64,000 bases of DNA from Garcia nutans (Eukaryota; Streptophyta; Magnoliopsida; Malpighiales; Euphorbiaceae): positions 12,501 to 76,500 of the forward strand of contig CANTUV010000077.1 in NCBI GenBank assembly GCA_947685225.1, in the 5' to 3' direction. A model generated the notes under the pieces. It searched no databases. It was not told the origin of the DNA and was given only the letters and a program-made list of their open reading frames with translations. This document shows positions 49,020 through 61,285 of this stretch, one piece after another (the stretch's first letter is position 1; each line of letters opens with the position of its first letter). The position numbers and the translations under genes are program-made.

Positions 49020-49432
49020 CTTGTTTCGGTGGTTCAAGTATGAAGAGAAGTAGGTTCTTGTTCTTCTCAATCTGTTTCATCTTGGTAATGTTGTGGAGAT
49101 CTAGCCTTTTTAGGCTTTTTGTATCTTCTACTACCATGGTGGATAGTTACTCTTTTGTAGATCAGGAGAAGTTTTTAAGGCCGGCACTCTCGTTGGGTCG
49201 ATTACCTTTGGGTTGTTTCTGCTGCACTATTCTGCTTCTGTTTCTGTTGCACTTTGCTGCCGCGGTTCTTGTTGTTGGGTCACGGTAAATGATGCTGGAT
49301 CGTACCAAGTTACTGGTCCTATTTTCTGTTTCTTGTCTAGATGGTTTTTACATTTTTGTGGGAAGTTCTTTGACTTGGATCTCATTCCGGTGGTATCCCA
49401 TTTCTATGGTATTCCATGGATATGAGTTGGGA

Positions 49433-49981
49433 TGTTGAGTTTTTAAATTAGATTTTAAGTACTGTGTGAAAGGGGAAGAAAACCTGATTCCCCTAAATGA
49501 AAGGGGAATAAAACTTAATTCCCCTAAAACCTAAAATATGCATAGATCACTAGATTATTCAAATTAAATTGCAAAGGGTAGAATTGTGTATCTGACATCA
49601 TCGTATGTTGATGCTGAAGACGATTCTGAGGTTTGTCGCCTTCCAGGGGATACACACTTTAGGTTATGCGGAAGCACTACTGAAGGAATGTAATGTTCTC
49701 TAAAATTGTTATGTTCCCCTGGAGACCACGACCCCTTATTTATAACTGATGATGATGATTTCTATTTTGGTCCTTCAACAAAACAGAAATTCTTATCGGT
49801 CTCTACATCTATAATCCTATTACAAGTAGGACACCTCAATAGTCAACAATCCTAATTAGATCAAAACTTTAATTGACTATTTTAATTTGACTGCAATACA
49901 TATTTAATATTTAAATATATTTAGCTCATACTTATGATTAATTAGAGGATTAATTTTAACAATTTAAAATTAATTCTAACA
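49433..49981 (-). mobile_element. Copia-like solo LTR
   Basis: On the minus strand the 549-bp segment starts TGTTAGAATTAA and ends AACTCAACA, typical Copia LTR ends. A TATA box reads TTATAAATAAGGGG at about 49738-49745 on the minus strand. The interior has repeated GGGGAA/TTCCCC words near its 3' end. No matching target duplication was found (TGGGA against CTGTG), so the exact ends or the solo-LTR interpretation could be wrong. Confidence 0.6.
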
Positions 49982-51139
49982 CTGTGTTCTCTGCTAAATG
50001 TTGTCATGGTAATCCATAATGGATTTAGAATATCAGGTGAGTTTATGACTGTGTTGGGTTATTGTTATGGTTGTTAAGATTGTGTTGCTGGATTTTTTCT
50101 CTGCTTCCTGCTGCACCAACTAGTTTTCTGGTGCTGATTATTGCTGTGTATCGTTGGGTGTTTATTGCTGATTTCTCTCTTCCCTGGAGTATGTGATGTT
50201 GTAAGTGGATTTGGGTTTATGTCGTTCGGTTGTAATGTTCGGTTTCTGTCGCATCTTTTGGCAGTGGAGGTTGTGAGGTTTTGAGCTGCAAAAGTATGGG
50301 GTTTATTGTTGTAATGTATGGGGTTGCTTATTGTTGCTTTGAGCTGCAAAAGTATGTTTGGTTGTAATGTCCCCTGTAGTGCTTATGATATTAATAATAT
50401 ATATCTTTTATCAAAAAAAAAAAAAAAAACCAATCAACCACCAAATCGTATTCATCATTCTAACTTCATTATTATCAATTTTAAAAATTTATAATAACTT
50501 TCTTTCTCTATTTAAATCTTACATAATCTTAAAATCTAAGATAATAAAGCTTTAAAGGGAAAAAAATTGAATTTTTTTATTTCTCTTTAAAATCATCATA
50601 AATCTTATGAAATCTTTGTAAAATTTAACGTGTTCGGAAAAAATTTTCTTTTTCTCTCTCTAACCTTTAAATTCAGCTATGGAGTATCAAAAAGGAAGAA
50701 GACTACTCTTTTCTCTTTCTTCCTCCATTTGCATTTATATATATTAATCTAATTAATTATTTAATTATTTTTCTTTTAAATTCCATCCACACATTCTATC
50801 TCTTTCTTTAACTTTTTTTATACTTATTTATTATTTTTTCAATATCATTTGTATACTTTGCATATATATTATGCATATCTTGATATATATATTTATGTCA
50901 TACATACTCTTTGTATATATTATATATATATGTCATGTATATATTGAGTATATAATATATATCTAATATTTATAGTAAGTATATATTAGATATATACTAT
51001 ATATATATATATATCTTATATATTAGATATATACTACATATATATTTTTCCAAACATTCTAATTAACCTTCATTAACTTATTTAATTTTATCTAAAATCA
51101 TAGATATTATAAATAGCTTCCTATTTTTTAGGAATTACA

Positions 51140-51832
51140 ACCTCAAAATTCTATAAAAGTGAAAATAATTTTAGGAATGTATAAGGCCTAAATATTAGGA
51201 GCCACTACTAAAAAAGAGATTTAAAAGAAAAAAAAAAGAAGGGAACAATGATCTATCTCCAACAATGATAATTAAGAATCAAACAATCAACCAACTCAAC
51301 ATCCAATCCCAAAAAAAAAATAAGTGACAAATTCCACAGCAAAATTTTCAATTTCACAATAATTTTTTTCAAGCTTTCTAGCTTAGTTCCAATTAATTAA
51401 TTCTATTTTACTTAGTTTTAGCTTTTTAATTTCATATTATCCAAGTTTAGCATTATGGTTTATTTGGTTTATATTCAAAGTTAAATATATTTGTTTCAAT
51501 GATCCGGTTAATTTTTTTTAGCTCAATAGTATTTTTTTTTACAATTTTGATTAGTTCAATTTTCAGCTATAAAATCCAAACAAATTTACTTAAGAAAATT
51601 TGAAGACTTTGATATCTTATTAGTCCTTTGAAAAAACCACGTAATTGTTTTAATTTTGGTTGAGGAACCTACATCTTTTAGCATACCCACATCATTCACA
51701 ATCAAAGGCCAATATTTCAGTTACAAAAAAAGGGCCAATATTTTGCTATTTATTGAGAGAAACGACAGGAAATTAGGAATTATGGGAGACTGGTTAATTA
51801 ATTCTCTCCAACACAGACTCCCTTAATATATA
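51140..51832. other. Spacer between LTR B and L1 LINE
   Basis: AT-rich DNA with purine runs (51190-51250) and no recognised gene or repeat. It may be host DNA; the LINE's poly(A) end abuts it at about 51833-51840. Confidence 0.45.
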
Positions 51833-54474
51833 TTTTTTTTAGTAAAGGTGGACGGTGCCACCACAATTTTTTATTAATTAAATAAAAAGGATGAAAAAAC
51901 TCATACAAAAGTCTATACAAACCATAAGAAAAAGGGTAGCAACTAACTAAAGATAATCTAAATATAACGAAAGTAGGGCGAACCCATATTATCCGACAAA
52001 ATGATGCCCTTCAAAGATTTAGGCAAAGAAGTAAAAGACAAAAAATTATAATCAGCAGAAGTAGATCTACTCAAGAGAGCGATGAAATTGGCAGCCTGAT
52101 TCCCTTCGCGAAAGGTGTGAGTGATAACAGCAGAGGTAAGAGAGATGAGACTTTGGATATCCTTAACCAGTGAGTTTGCAACATTAGGCGAAAGAATTGT
52201 ATCAACAGCAGATTTCGAGTCACTTTCAATAATGAAAGACGACTTCTGGAGATGGAAACACCAGTGTAAACTGTGCAGGAGAGCAAGCAATTCCGCTTCG
52301 AGAGGGGAAGAAGCGCTGATAGAGAAACCAATGCCAGAGACAAAATTACCTGTATGGTCCCGCAAGCATGCCCCACCAGCTGCTCTATTTTGTGTGTATG
52401 ATGCATCTACATTTAGCTTGAGTTTACCAGTCGGCGGTTTGCTCCACTGTACCAAAATTGGTTTAAGTTTTGCCTTGCCAAAACTTTCGGGAAGAAGACT
52501 ACTGAGCAAGAAACTTTCGTGGATTTATGAGAGTGAGCAATGCCCCAATTCCGAATAGCATCCATAATTTGCTTTTGAACCTCTGGAAAATACACGGATT
52601 CTCCTCCCCATATAATCTTACAGTAGGCAGTCCATGTATAAAACAATATCAGTTGCGGAATTAATTTTGCTAACCTACCAGCAGCGGTATTAGAAGAAAA
52701 TCGAATCCACCAATTAACAAGCTGATGGCGTAAAGATTCCGGAGCAGAGGAGGAGATAAAAGCAAAATCCTGGAAAAATTGCCATATTTTAAAAATAGGA
52801 TCACACCAGTAGAAGATATGATTAGCACTTGCTTCAGCCCTCATGCAGAAAGGACACACCGAAGCCATATTGAAACCCATTTTTTGAGACGATTCGGAAG
52901 CAGAAGAGCTTGGTTGAGAAGCCGCCAACTGAACACTGAATATTTAAGCGGAATAGAAGACTCCTAAATAAATTGACAAGATAAAGTAACAGCACGTCTA
53001 GGCCTCACTGTGGCATATGTTTCAGCAAGAGTAAACTGCTCTGAAAGAGATTCTTTCCATGATATTTTACTGGCTGAGATGGAAATAGAATCAGAAGCTA
53101 TGGCATGAATTTTGCAAATCCTCTTCCATGTACAAGAATCTGTTTGCAAAAAATTCATGACACCCTTACGGTGATATTTCCTCCGCAATAGAGAAGACCA
53201 ACAGATTCACCTGCATGATAATTCCACCAAAGTTTAATTGAGTAAGCATCTTGCAAAGAAAATAAAGACCTCAATCCAAGTCCACCTTCCTCAACAGGAA
53301 AACACATCCTTTCATACTTAATCCAATGGTAGCTCGACGAGGAAGCATCAGAATTCCAGAAGAAGGAAGAAAATTTCTTTTCCAATGCTTGAGTAATCTT
53401 CTTTGGTAAAGACATAGCACCAATGGTATGAATGAGGATAGAATTAAGGACGTGCCTGATTAAAAGAAGCCTACCTCCTGGAGAAAGGAGTTTTTTAGTC
53501 CAGCCTTGAAGCTTATGGTCAACCTTTTGGAGAAGGTAGTTTCAATAATCGGCCCTGTTGATACCATGATATATAGGAGCTCCCAAATAAATGAAAGGAA
53601 AAGACTTACCACTTATTGAGAGTATGCTCTCCATTCAACTTAAGAACCTATAACTAGCTTTCTTGGAACAATAGATGGAACTTTTATCAAAGTTGATCGC
53701 TTGCCCAGAAGTAGCCTGATAGTCTGATAGGAAGGCTTTAAAATTCTTTATGCTCATGACATCACCATTAAGAAAAATAAGGAGATCATCAGCAAAAGCT
53801 AAATGTGAGATCACCTGGCACCCACGATGCGTCTTGTAAGGAGAGATTTTTCCATAAGAAATAAGACTATTCAGGCCCCTTGAGAAACCTTCGGAAGCAA
53901 TAAGAAACAGATATGGGGATAATGGGTCTCCCTGTTTAACTCCTCGTCCAGGCTTAAAAGAACCATAACTAACCCCATTAATAAGAACAGACAGCTGAGT
54001 GGCACGAAGATTGTTCATGATAAGCTGCACAATCTGGTTAGAAAAACCAAATTTGAGAAGAACATCCTTTAGGTAACTCCAGGAAACTCTATCAAAGGCT
54101 TTCTCCATATCTAATTTAATTGCAATGTTGTGCCCGCGGGTTTTCTTATCTATGTCATGTATCATCTCATTAGCCACAAGGATTTGTTCGTGAATTGACT
54201 GCCCTTTAATGAAACCCGCCTGCTCCTGAGAAATAATCAAAGGCAAAACAAGAGCAAATCTATTTGCTAAAATACGAGTACAAATCTTGCTAAGGAAGGT
54301 AGCCAAGCAGATAGGGCGATACTGACTGAAGGTGGAAGGATTGTCAACTTTGGGTATCAGAACAATCTGTGCACTGCTAAAACATGTAGGAATAGGAATC
54401 CCGAGAAAGAACTCCTTAACAGCGCTGCATACATCCCAAGAAACAATATCCCAGCAGTGTTTTTAGAGCTTATG
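51833..54474 (-). mobile_element. 5'-truncated L1-clade LINE with RNase H
   Basis: Minus-strand remnant beginning inside the RT at about 54474 and ending in a short poly(A) (T run at 51833-51840). RT: VLIPKVDNPSTFSQYRPICL, then an open 223-codon part (54306-53635) with QAGFIKGQSIHEQI, KLDMEKAFDRVSW, GRGVKQGDPLSPYLFL and the catalytic HLAFADDLLIFLN. A zinc-binding RT-associated region follows (52928-52413, HIFYWCDPIFKIWQFF), then a plant-type RNase H (52509-51958). Frames change at several points and the endonuclease and ORF1 are absent. It is inactive but well preserved. Confidence 0.92.
51958..52509 (-). pseudogene. L1 LINE RNase H domain
   Basis: The 183-codon open part has KLNVDASYTQNRAAGG (first Asp), SSPLEAELLALLHSLHW (Glu), FIIESDSKSAVDTI (second Asp) and REGNQAANFIALLSR, where relatives usually have a final Asp (AAD); here it is Asn. 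RNase H at the end of pol is a feature of many plant L1 elements. The frame is open but the last catalytic position is probably lost. Confidence 0.85.
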
Positions 54475-54816
54475 TGTTATAATTTTTGTCAAAAATCTTA
54501 GTATGCTCTGTGATTGCAGCTTGGTCTGATCTTCCACATCAGAAAAGATTTTTGTTAAAAAATTAATTTTGTTTTTAAGCTGGTGGAGCCTTTGGAGCTA
54601 GTGGAGCTTTGAAAAAGGTGGAGTCGTTTTGCTTTGGTGTGCTTGAGTATTGGTGGTGAGATAAATAATTACATGTCTAGGTAAATTCTGTCAAACGACA
54701 TGAATTTAGTCTAAGGCAAGTGGATTTTAAGTGAGACCATTGTGACTCCTCCTCTTACCTGGGAATTTACCTGGTGTAATTGTTTATTTCTAGTCTTTTA
54801 TTAGCACAAAATAAGC

Positions 54817-55215
54817 ATGTCGACGATGAGATTTGATATTGAGAAATTTGACGGGAGAATAAATTTTGCACTGTGCCAAGTGCAAGTCAAAGATTTGTTG
54901 ATCCAGTCTGGACTGCATAAGGTTTTGCAGGGTAAACCGACAAGTGGAGACTCAGGAAAATCCAAAATTAGCGACGATGAATGGAGTGAGCTAGATTTAA
55001 AGGCGGCAAGTCAAATCCGCATGTGTCTAGCAAAAAATGTTCTTGCTAATGTGGTTGGATTATCCACGACAAAGGTTGTTTGCTGGGGTTGTGGTCAAAC
55101 TGGACATGTGAGAAAGGATTGCCCGAACGGTGGAGCTGATTCGGCTAGAAGCTCTAACGTTGTTGCTGCCAATGTGATCTCCTGTGGCGAAGGAGATGAT
55201 GAGTTTTCTCTGTAG
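54817..55215 (+). CDS. Copia gag, internally deleted but in frame
   Basis: A 132-aa open frame. Residues 1-85 are the start of a Copia gag (FDIEKFDGRINFALCQVQVK, DDEWSELDLKAASQIRMCL), and residues 89-102 an intact zinc knuckle CWGCGQTGHVRKDC (CX2CX4HX4C). The central gag part usually found between them is absent, and the junction at about residue 85-86 (GLSTT|KVV) keeps the frame. The product would be a small nucleic-acid-binding protein. Codons are clean, so the deletion is fairly young or the frame has been kept by chance. Confidence 0.75.
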   Translation: MSTMRFDIEKFDGRINFALCQVQVKDLLIQSGLHKVLQGKPTSGDSGKSKISDDEWSELDLKAASQIRMCLAKNVLANVVGLSTTKVVCWGCGQTGHVRKDCPNGGADSARSSNVVAANVISCGEGDDEFSL

Positions 55216-55742
55216 TTGAGAGAAGTGTGTCCTCATGGCATGATTGCTACCCGTTGAGATGCCATGGAAGAGGACGGATTATTGGTAGCTGGTCCACAGA
55301 AATGCGTGCGACATTGGTTGACAGTTGATGCAAAGCATGTGGTGGAAAAATGATGTCGATGGCTAATGAACTCTCGAAAAAGTCAACAGGAGGGTTGCAC
55401 CATAAACTATTAGCGGGATCCGACATGGCCGATGAAAAATTCTTGGAGTTGGCGAAATAATTCCAAATGGCAATACTCTTTTATGGTGGAGTATGTTAAT
55501 TCTTGACGTTAAGAATTATGATTGTCGGTAACAGACAATGTTGTGTTTTTATTTTTCAAGGTGGAGATTGTTGGTGGTAGCACACCAAAATTGAAAAATA
55601 AAAATGAAAAAAAAAGAAAGTAAAAAATGCAAGGTGCCTAACAAGGAAGAAATTGTCAAAAATGTAAGGTGAAAATGGGAGGTGCCTAATTTAGCCTAAT
55701 TTTCACCTAATTTAGTTTAACAATTTATTTGCATTTGAAGCC

Positions 55743-55750
55743 TATAAATA
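55743..55750 (+). promoter_or_regulatory. TATA box in Copia LTR
   Basis: TATAAATA, in a CCTATAAATAGG palindrome, lies about 175 bp into the LTR and is followed by a CT-rich start region (TTATTCTCTCC). This is the usual U3/R arrangement. The intact promoter points to the right. Confidence 0.65.
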
Positions 55751-56110
55751 GGCTTATTCTCTCCATTTGTAGACACACCAAGCAAACACAAAATATAGCT
55801 TAAGGAGAGCTATAGGTTAAACACCAAGTAGTTTATATTAGGAATTAGAGAATCAATCTCTTGGAGTTCCTTGGAGTATAAATATTTGGGGGTTGTTTTG
55901 TGGGTGTCGGTTAGAAAAATATTTTGTAATTTGTGGTTGTAACAATTTTCCGCATAGTGAATATTTTTCTTGGTTGTCGTTAGACAACGACCGTAGTTTT
56001 TTCTCCATTCGGGAGGTTTCCACGTTAAATCATTATGTCTTTATTCTTTTTAATTTCTCAATTGTTATTTTATTTTCTTATTTATTCCTGCTTAAAGATG
56101 GTCCGAGAGA

Positions 56111-57790
56111 CGAGAAAATAGCGATTTTTAAAGCTAAATTTCTCATTTATTTCATATATTTAAAGCTTCCTCACATCTATAAAATTAATATTAACACCTT
56201 TCTCATTATATATAAATTATGCTACTACCTTAAATCATCTCTATAATTCCACTCAGTGATCAATTTGCAGTTCATACAAATTATTATTCAAAATTAATGT
56301 TAAAATGAAAAAATATAAATATTTAATAATATATATATATACAAGCATAATTATCAATTATATTTATTATATATTTTTATATAAATAATTGTTACCATAA
56401 TATAAATAAATTTTAAATTAATTTTCATATGATATAAAATTAAAAATATAACTATCATTTTAATATTTTTCCTGTTTTTAAAAAAATTGTAATATTAAAA
56501 TTTTAAATAATTTTTTAGAAATATTATAGTTTTAATAAATATAATTATATATTTATTTATTGTTGAAAACAAAATAAAATATCAAATGAATGTTAATTTA
56601 TTAAATATATTTTTCATATAAAATAATTGTCCTTAATTAAAATTCATGGCTTGGCAAATGTATCAAATTAAATAATTAAGAAAAAATTAAATAATTAAAA
56701 AAAATTAAAATATAGGAAGACGCAAGGTTGACGTCATACACAGTTCTCATTGCATCATCAGTTGTTTGATAAGAGAGGCTACACTGCAAGTTGCAAAATT
56801 TAATGTGGTTGTTGAAGTTACCGCTTTCCTACAAATCACCACTCTTATTATTATCCCAACAATTTTTTACCCCATTTGTAGGGTTATTAAGTATATTTCC
56901 TTCGGTTCATTTCACTTCACGTATAATTTTTTTTTATTTTAATTATTATTTTTATAAATTTAAAATAATATTAATTAAAAATTTTTAAATTTATCTTTAT
57001 GAAAGAAGATTAATAATTAATAAAAAAATATCTAATAAGAATAATTAAATAAATTATTATAATTTTTTTATAACCACCGAAAATTATTTTAATATATGTG
57101 ATTATTTTTAAAATGATATTTAAAGCGGTATAAAATGAATACTTTAAAAATATTAAATATATTTTATTTTAAATATTAATCGCAATAAAATTAAAAAATT
57201 AAAAATTAATGAATATATTTATTTAGTGTGAATATTTGTTGATTTTATTTTTTATTATTTAAAGTATATATGTTCATGTAAAATAAGTAACTCAGTTGAT
57301 TAAATATGACTGAGTAGATAGATAAGATCGTGAGTTTAAATCCTATTAAATATTATTTTAAAAAGAGATAAAGAGTCATAATCTGTGATTTTTATTTCAA
57401 ATAAGATTAGACCTATATCTAAATTGTTAAACAGATAAAAATAAAGAAAAGTCTTAATTTTTGATCTACATTCCTAATAAAATTAAGTTTATATCTAAAC
57501 AGTTAATCAAATGAGGTGGGACACCAGTGATGGAAAAAAAACACATATTCACCATTAATTGTCTGAAACATACTATATATATATATATCAATGTACAATT
57601 TAGAAATAAATATTTTTTTAAAAAAAAAAGAAAAGTAAAAAATTTATGGGGATTCACATGGGGAGAAATCAATCCTTATTTGCAAGTAGGGAATTCCTCT
57701 GGGTGGTGGAGATATTCCTAATAGGGATATTTGCCATTCCTAAAATAATTAAATAGTATTGAATATATATTTGCCATTCTTATGAATAAT
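56111..57790. other. Intergenic, AT-rich
   Basis: No gene recognised. 56705-56850 is less AT-rich (GACGCAAGGTTGACGTCATA) with a TGACGTCA palindrome at about 56730, a bZIP-type site by sequence only. 57640-57730 (GGGGATTCACATGGGGAG, GGGAATTCCTCTGGGTGGTG) looks like a decayed transposon edge. Short open frames here are not supported. Confidence 0.45.
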
Positions 57791-57792
57791 TA

Positions 57793-58098
57793 CTCCCTTC
57801 ATTTATAAATATATATCATTTTAAAATCTTGCATAAAAATTAAGAAAACTATATAATAATTTATTTTATAATCATTTTATTAAATTATCCTTATCACAAA
57901 ATGTTGTATTGTGATAACTTAGATTATTCCCTTTATCTATTGAAAATAGAGGCTTGAAAAAATTAAAATTATAAATTTATTTTTATTTAAAATTATAGAG
58001 AGAAAAATTTAAAATAAATGCTATAAATAATCTTATTTTTTATAAAATAATAATTATTTATAAATAAAATTTATCATTTTAAAGTGTATGAACGGAAC
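57793..58098. mobile_element. Stowaway-like MITE (Tc1/mariner)
   Basis: About 306 bp, starting CTCCCTTCATTTATAAATAT and ending ...TGTATGAACGGAAC, flanked by TA on both sides. The ends are imperfect inverted repeats (CTCCCTTCAT against GTTCCGTTCAT, then the shared ATCATTTTAAA block). The CTCCCTYCRTT start and TA target are typical of Stowaway elements. The interior is A/T-rich and non-coding. Confidence 0.65.
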
Positions 58099-60691
58099 TA
58101 ATATAATACGATCTTGAACTAATATAATAATAATAATTAATTTATAACACATTTGACCTATTATATGATCTTGAACTAATATAATAAAAATAATTATTAT
58201 AGTAAGTGCAATGTGAAAATTGTTAGGCTATCTAACCTTATAAATTGGGTTCTTAAATATATTTAAATTAAGCAACAGAATTAAATAATTGAACTTGAAC
58301 TCCCTATAGTAATTTCACTTTTGGTTATGGTACAATTAAATTGGGTTAGTTATTCTTTAACCTTTACTTTTACTTTGTATTTCATTACTCTATCATTAGT
58401 AGTTGAACTAGTAAAGTACTAACAAGTTTCAACGGCTAGCGTCCTTCTACTCCCTGTGTGCTAATGGCAAAATCTCACATTATAATAAATTTGAGCTTTG
58501 ACATGTTTTTATTATTATTAATAGCATGGATGGCCACATGTCGGATATGAAATTATTTTTGAGATTCATATTTTATCCGTATAACATTGAGATAGAACAT
58601 ATATAAATATCCATTTGTTTTTTAAGAGTAAATAAATATATATTTATATTTTTGTGACAAAATATATAATATATTTACATAAATATACATTTACAAAATG
58701 TGTTATATTTTGTACATTTTACTCATAAAATAAATATATTTGAAAATACAATTTAAAAATATAGCATATATATATATTCATTTATATTAAAAATAATATA
58801 TTATAAAATACAAAATATATAAATGAGTATGTAGGGCGAGTCCAGAACCGGCGCTAATATATATCCATAGCATTCCAATTATAAGAGAATTATATGTGTT
58901 CCTCTGTGTGTGTATATGATTGAGTTTATGAATACTCCTCAGGACGAGTAAAAAATACCATCTCTAATTATTTGTATTTTTTTTCCTAAGCTTTAAAGGG
59001 TAAAAGAAAGGCCATAGATTTGCATGACAACATTGAGCTATTTAAATTTTCAGAAATTTTTATTATGCAAAAATCAATTAATTAGATTAGATGTGCATCA
59101 CAATATTCCGAATACAGGAACTCTGTCGAATTAAATTTTTATCTCTTATAGTTATTTAAAGTTAAAAATCTAATAATTAATTTTTTCCATTTTTAAATTT
59201 CTAAGTAGATGTACCATAATATATAGGGTTGCGTATATAGCTAAAAACTTAAATGAGTTCAATGATTTGTAAATGGCAATGAATTAGGGTTTGGTCAAGA
59301 TATAAAAGAAAGAGCCAACTCACCTGTAATTGGTTCATGAAGGATGGTAGCCACCTTTATATTGAACATCATATAACTTAATTTCTTCTTTTTAAAAGAA
59401 AAATCCAAGTACTCAGGAGTTAGCCATGTTTAAATATGAATATAAAAGTTTAGTTGTTACACCCTATATCAAGAGAAATGATTAAAAATGCCGAAGAAGA
59501 ATAAAATTTTAATATAAATTTAAAAATGTCAACTTTTAAGATTGAAGAATTCACTTTTATATTTAGTCACTTAATATATTTATATTTAATGGATGTAAGA
59601 CTTATTTTCTATATATTCTTAATTCATACATTAATGATGGATAGTTATAAATCAAGTTATGTAAAGAGAAGTTAATTGTCTAAGTTGCTAATTTGCCTAT
59701 TAATTACACGAGAAAGGATTAAAAAAAAAGTTTGGAGTTTGTATTGATTATACTTATGAGAAATGGTCAAGAATTTCCAAAATTCATCACCCCCCATATA
59801 AACACAATCATTCACTACAAAAACTGATTGTTGAGTCTTCTAAGCTATCCAATTTGTCCCCCCGCCCATCCAAACAGAAAAGGCTATATAATATTAATTA
59901 ATTTTCTTTGAAAAAAAAGTCAACATTCAATACACTTAATGTTTGAAAGTTATGGTTTGATTTTTAGTCTACCAGCTAATTAATTAATTATTTGAAATTA
60001 CAACAGACGGAATGGAAATATCAGATGGGACGACACATTGGATAAAAGAAAAATCTTGTTAGGAGACATTAAAAACTATACTAATCTTTGAAATGGAGAA
60101 AAAAATTCTAAGATAAATTAAGTCATATTCTTATTTATAGATCAAACTAATCACAAATTATAATTTAAATATATTTTTTAAATATTATAATTTAAATTAT
60201 AGTTTGTGATTAACCTGATTTATGAATGAGATATGGACTAGGTCCATAGTAAAATTTTTTAAAATAAAGATAACCCAAGATTAAAATTCTCAAAAGTCAA
60301 ATAAAAACATTACTATAAATGTTCTAGCCTAGCTAAGTCCCTTAATATGATACATAGTTATCAATTATAATTAATTAATGATAAAAAGTTAAACAAAATG
60401 AGAATATATATAAAACTGTATGGTAGAACCATTTTTTGGAATATATATAAAACTTGTTTGATATTTATATTTGAACAAGTATAAAGAAAATATTGTAATA
60501 AGAATATAATTAATTAAAATTAATTTTCAATGAATTTCAGATATTGTAATTATTTATAGTAAAAATAATTTCAAGAATTGAACATTAATTTAAAGACTTA
60601 GCAAGTGGCGGATTGATTATTAATATTGAGGGGGTGGAGGAAAAAAGTTAAGAGTTTTTGGACCAATATTTTCATTTCATTAAGTTCACAT
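58099..60691. other. Intergenic, AT-rich, with one MITE
   Basis: No coding sequence recognised. The stretch holds the second foldback MITE (60101-60262). The GATTGATTATTAATATTGAG-GGGGTGGAGG stretch near 60610-60645 directly precedes the CACTA end. The remainder is unremarkable. Confidence 0.5.
60101..60262. mobile_element. Foldback MITE, copy 2
   Basis: A near-palindrome of about 160 bp: AAAATTCTAAGATAAATTAA... TTTATAGATCAAACTAATCAC on the left and GTGATTAACCTGATTTATGA... ACTAGGTCCATAGTAAAATTTT on the right. Arms and order match copy 1 at 40998-41183 but are more diverged, so this insertion is probably older. Confidence 0.75.
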
Positions 60692-60714
60692 CACTATAAA
60701 AATCTGGGTCTTTT

Positions 60715-61285
60715 CCGGCTGTTTTTTTAGCCTATAGAGGCGGTTTTAACCGCCGCTACAATTATTAGAGGCGGTTTGGAAAGCCGCCGAACAAGCGGCG
60801 CCAATGCCACCGTCTCTACGTTTTAGAGGCGGTTATTAGGTCTGACGGGGTAGTTTCAAAAATTAGCGGCGATTTACGTAGCGGCGCAATAAAACCGCCT
60901 CTAGAGTATTTACTCAACTGATCACATTTTGCCGCCAAAAATGAATAGTAGCGAATGTAGCGGCGGTTAGAATCGCCTCCACGTTTCTTTTAACTGAAAA
61001 CGTAACTGCCGCAAAATTGAGTAGAGGCGGTTTTAACCGCCGCTAAAACCGCCTCTAATTTTATTTCAACTAAAAACCGCCTCTAATTATAATTAAACCA
61101 AAATTAAGTAGCGGCGATTAAAAACGCCTCTAATTTTATTTCAACTAAAAAAACAGATGCGCCGCTAAAATTAAATAGCAGCGTATGTAGAGGCGGTTTT
61201 GTACATTTTAGAACTGCCGTAAAATAATTTTGCAGCCAATAAAAAGAAAGTAAAGGGGGTTTAAAACCGCCGCTATAAATTCCAT
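60715..61285. repeat. CACTA subterminal repeats
   Basis: Many direct and inverted copies of a core GAGGCGGTTTTAACCGCCGC or parts of it (GAGGCGGTTT, AACCGCCTCTA, GCGGCG). This makes a GC-rich, palindromic island in otherwise AT-rich DNA. Such arrays bind the element's transposase and can fold into hairpins, a known target for small-RNA silencing. Confidence 0.9.

Larger units (their letters stand above)
47262..50432 (+). mobile_element. Retroposed LINE-like unit with poly(A) tail
   Basis: Bounded by an 11-bp direct repeat ATCAACCACCA (47251-47261 and 50433-50443) and ending in a 17-base poly(A) at 50413-50429, as expected of LINE-machinery insertion. It starts with AT-rich DNA, a CT-rich leader and a GC patch (GGGCGGCCGGCGGCC at about 47405), then a T/G-rich sequence without an intact RT. 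The 3' part has repeated GAGCTGCAAAAGTATG words. Two younger elements sit inside it (47938-49019 and 49433-49981); without them it is about 1.5 kb. The open frames at 47558-47958 have no known domain. Likely a non-autonomous or deleted L1. Confidence 0.65.
46152..51139 (-). mobile_element. Second LTR-like fragment (B), split by a retroposon
   Basis: Two parts, 46152-47261 and 50444-51139, join cleanly once the retroposon at 47262-50432 is removed. On the minus strand the outer end starts TGTAATTCCTAA at 51139, followed by A/T-rich sequence with a TATAAATGCAAATGG element near 50735. The 46.3-46.8 kb part has the alternating short-word style of the other two LTRs. The 3' end appears cut at LTR A. 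Assignment rests on ends and composition only. Confidence 0.4.
54475..56110 (+). mobile_element. Gag-only Copia derivative with 3' LTR
   Basis: A plus-strand remnant with leader (54475-54816), a short gag (54817-55215), a little residual sequence, a polypurine tract AAGGTGGAGAT (about 55558-55567) and a 3' LTR starting TGTTGGTGGTAGCAC at 55569. The LTR has a TATA box (CCTATAAATAGG, 55741-55752). Its end, about 56110, is only estimated. Protease, integrase, RT and RNase H are absent. The 5' LTR is missing: the left side ends at the L1 LINE. It is an internally deleted, non-autonomous element. Confidence 0.78.

Noticed and set aside
49433..49981. Target duplication for the Copia-like LTR
   Set aside because: Flanks TGGGA and CTGTG do not match, so no duplication is claimed.
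50074..50349. 91-codon minus-strand frame rich in Asn/Thr/His
   Set aside because: Reverse complement of T/G-rich LINE 3' sequence; compositional artefact.
60715..61285. GC-rich palindromic island as a CpG island or RNA gene
   Set aside because: The repeated GAGGCGG/CCGCC core next to a CACTATAAAA terminus is fully explained by CACTA subterminal repeats.
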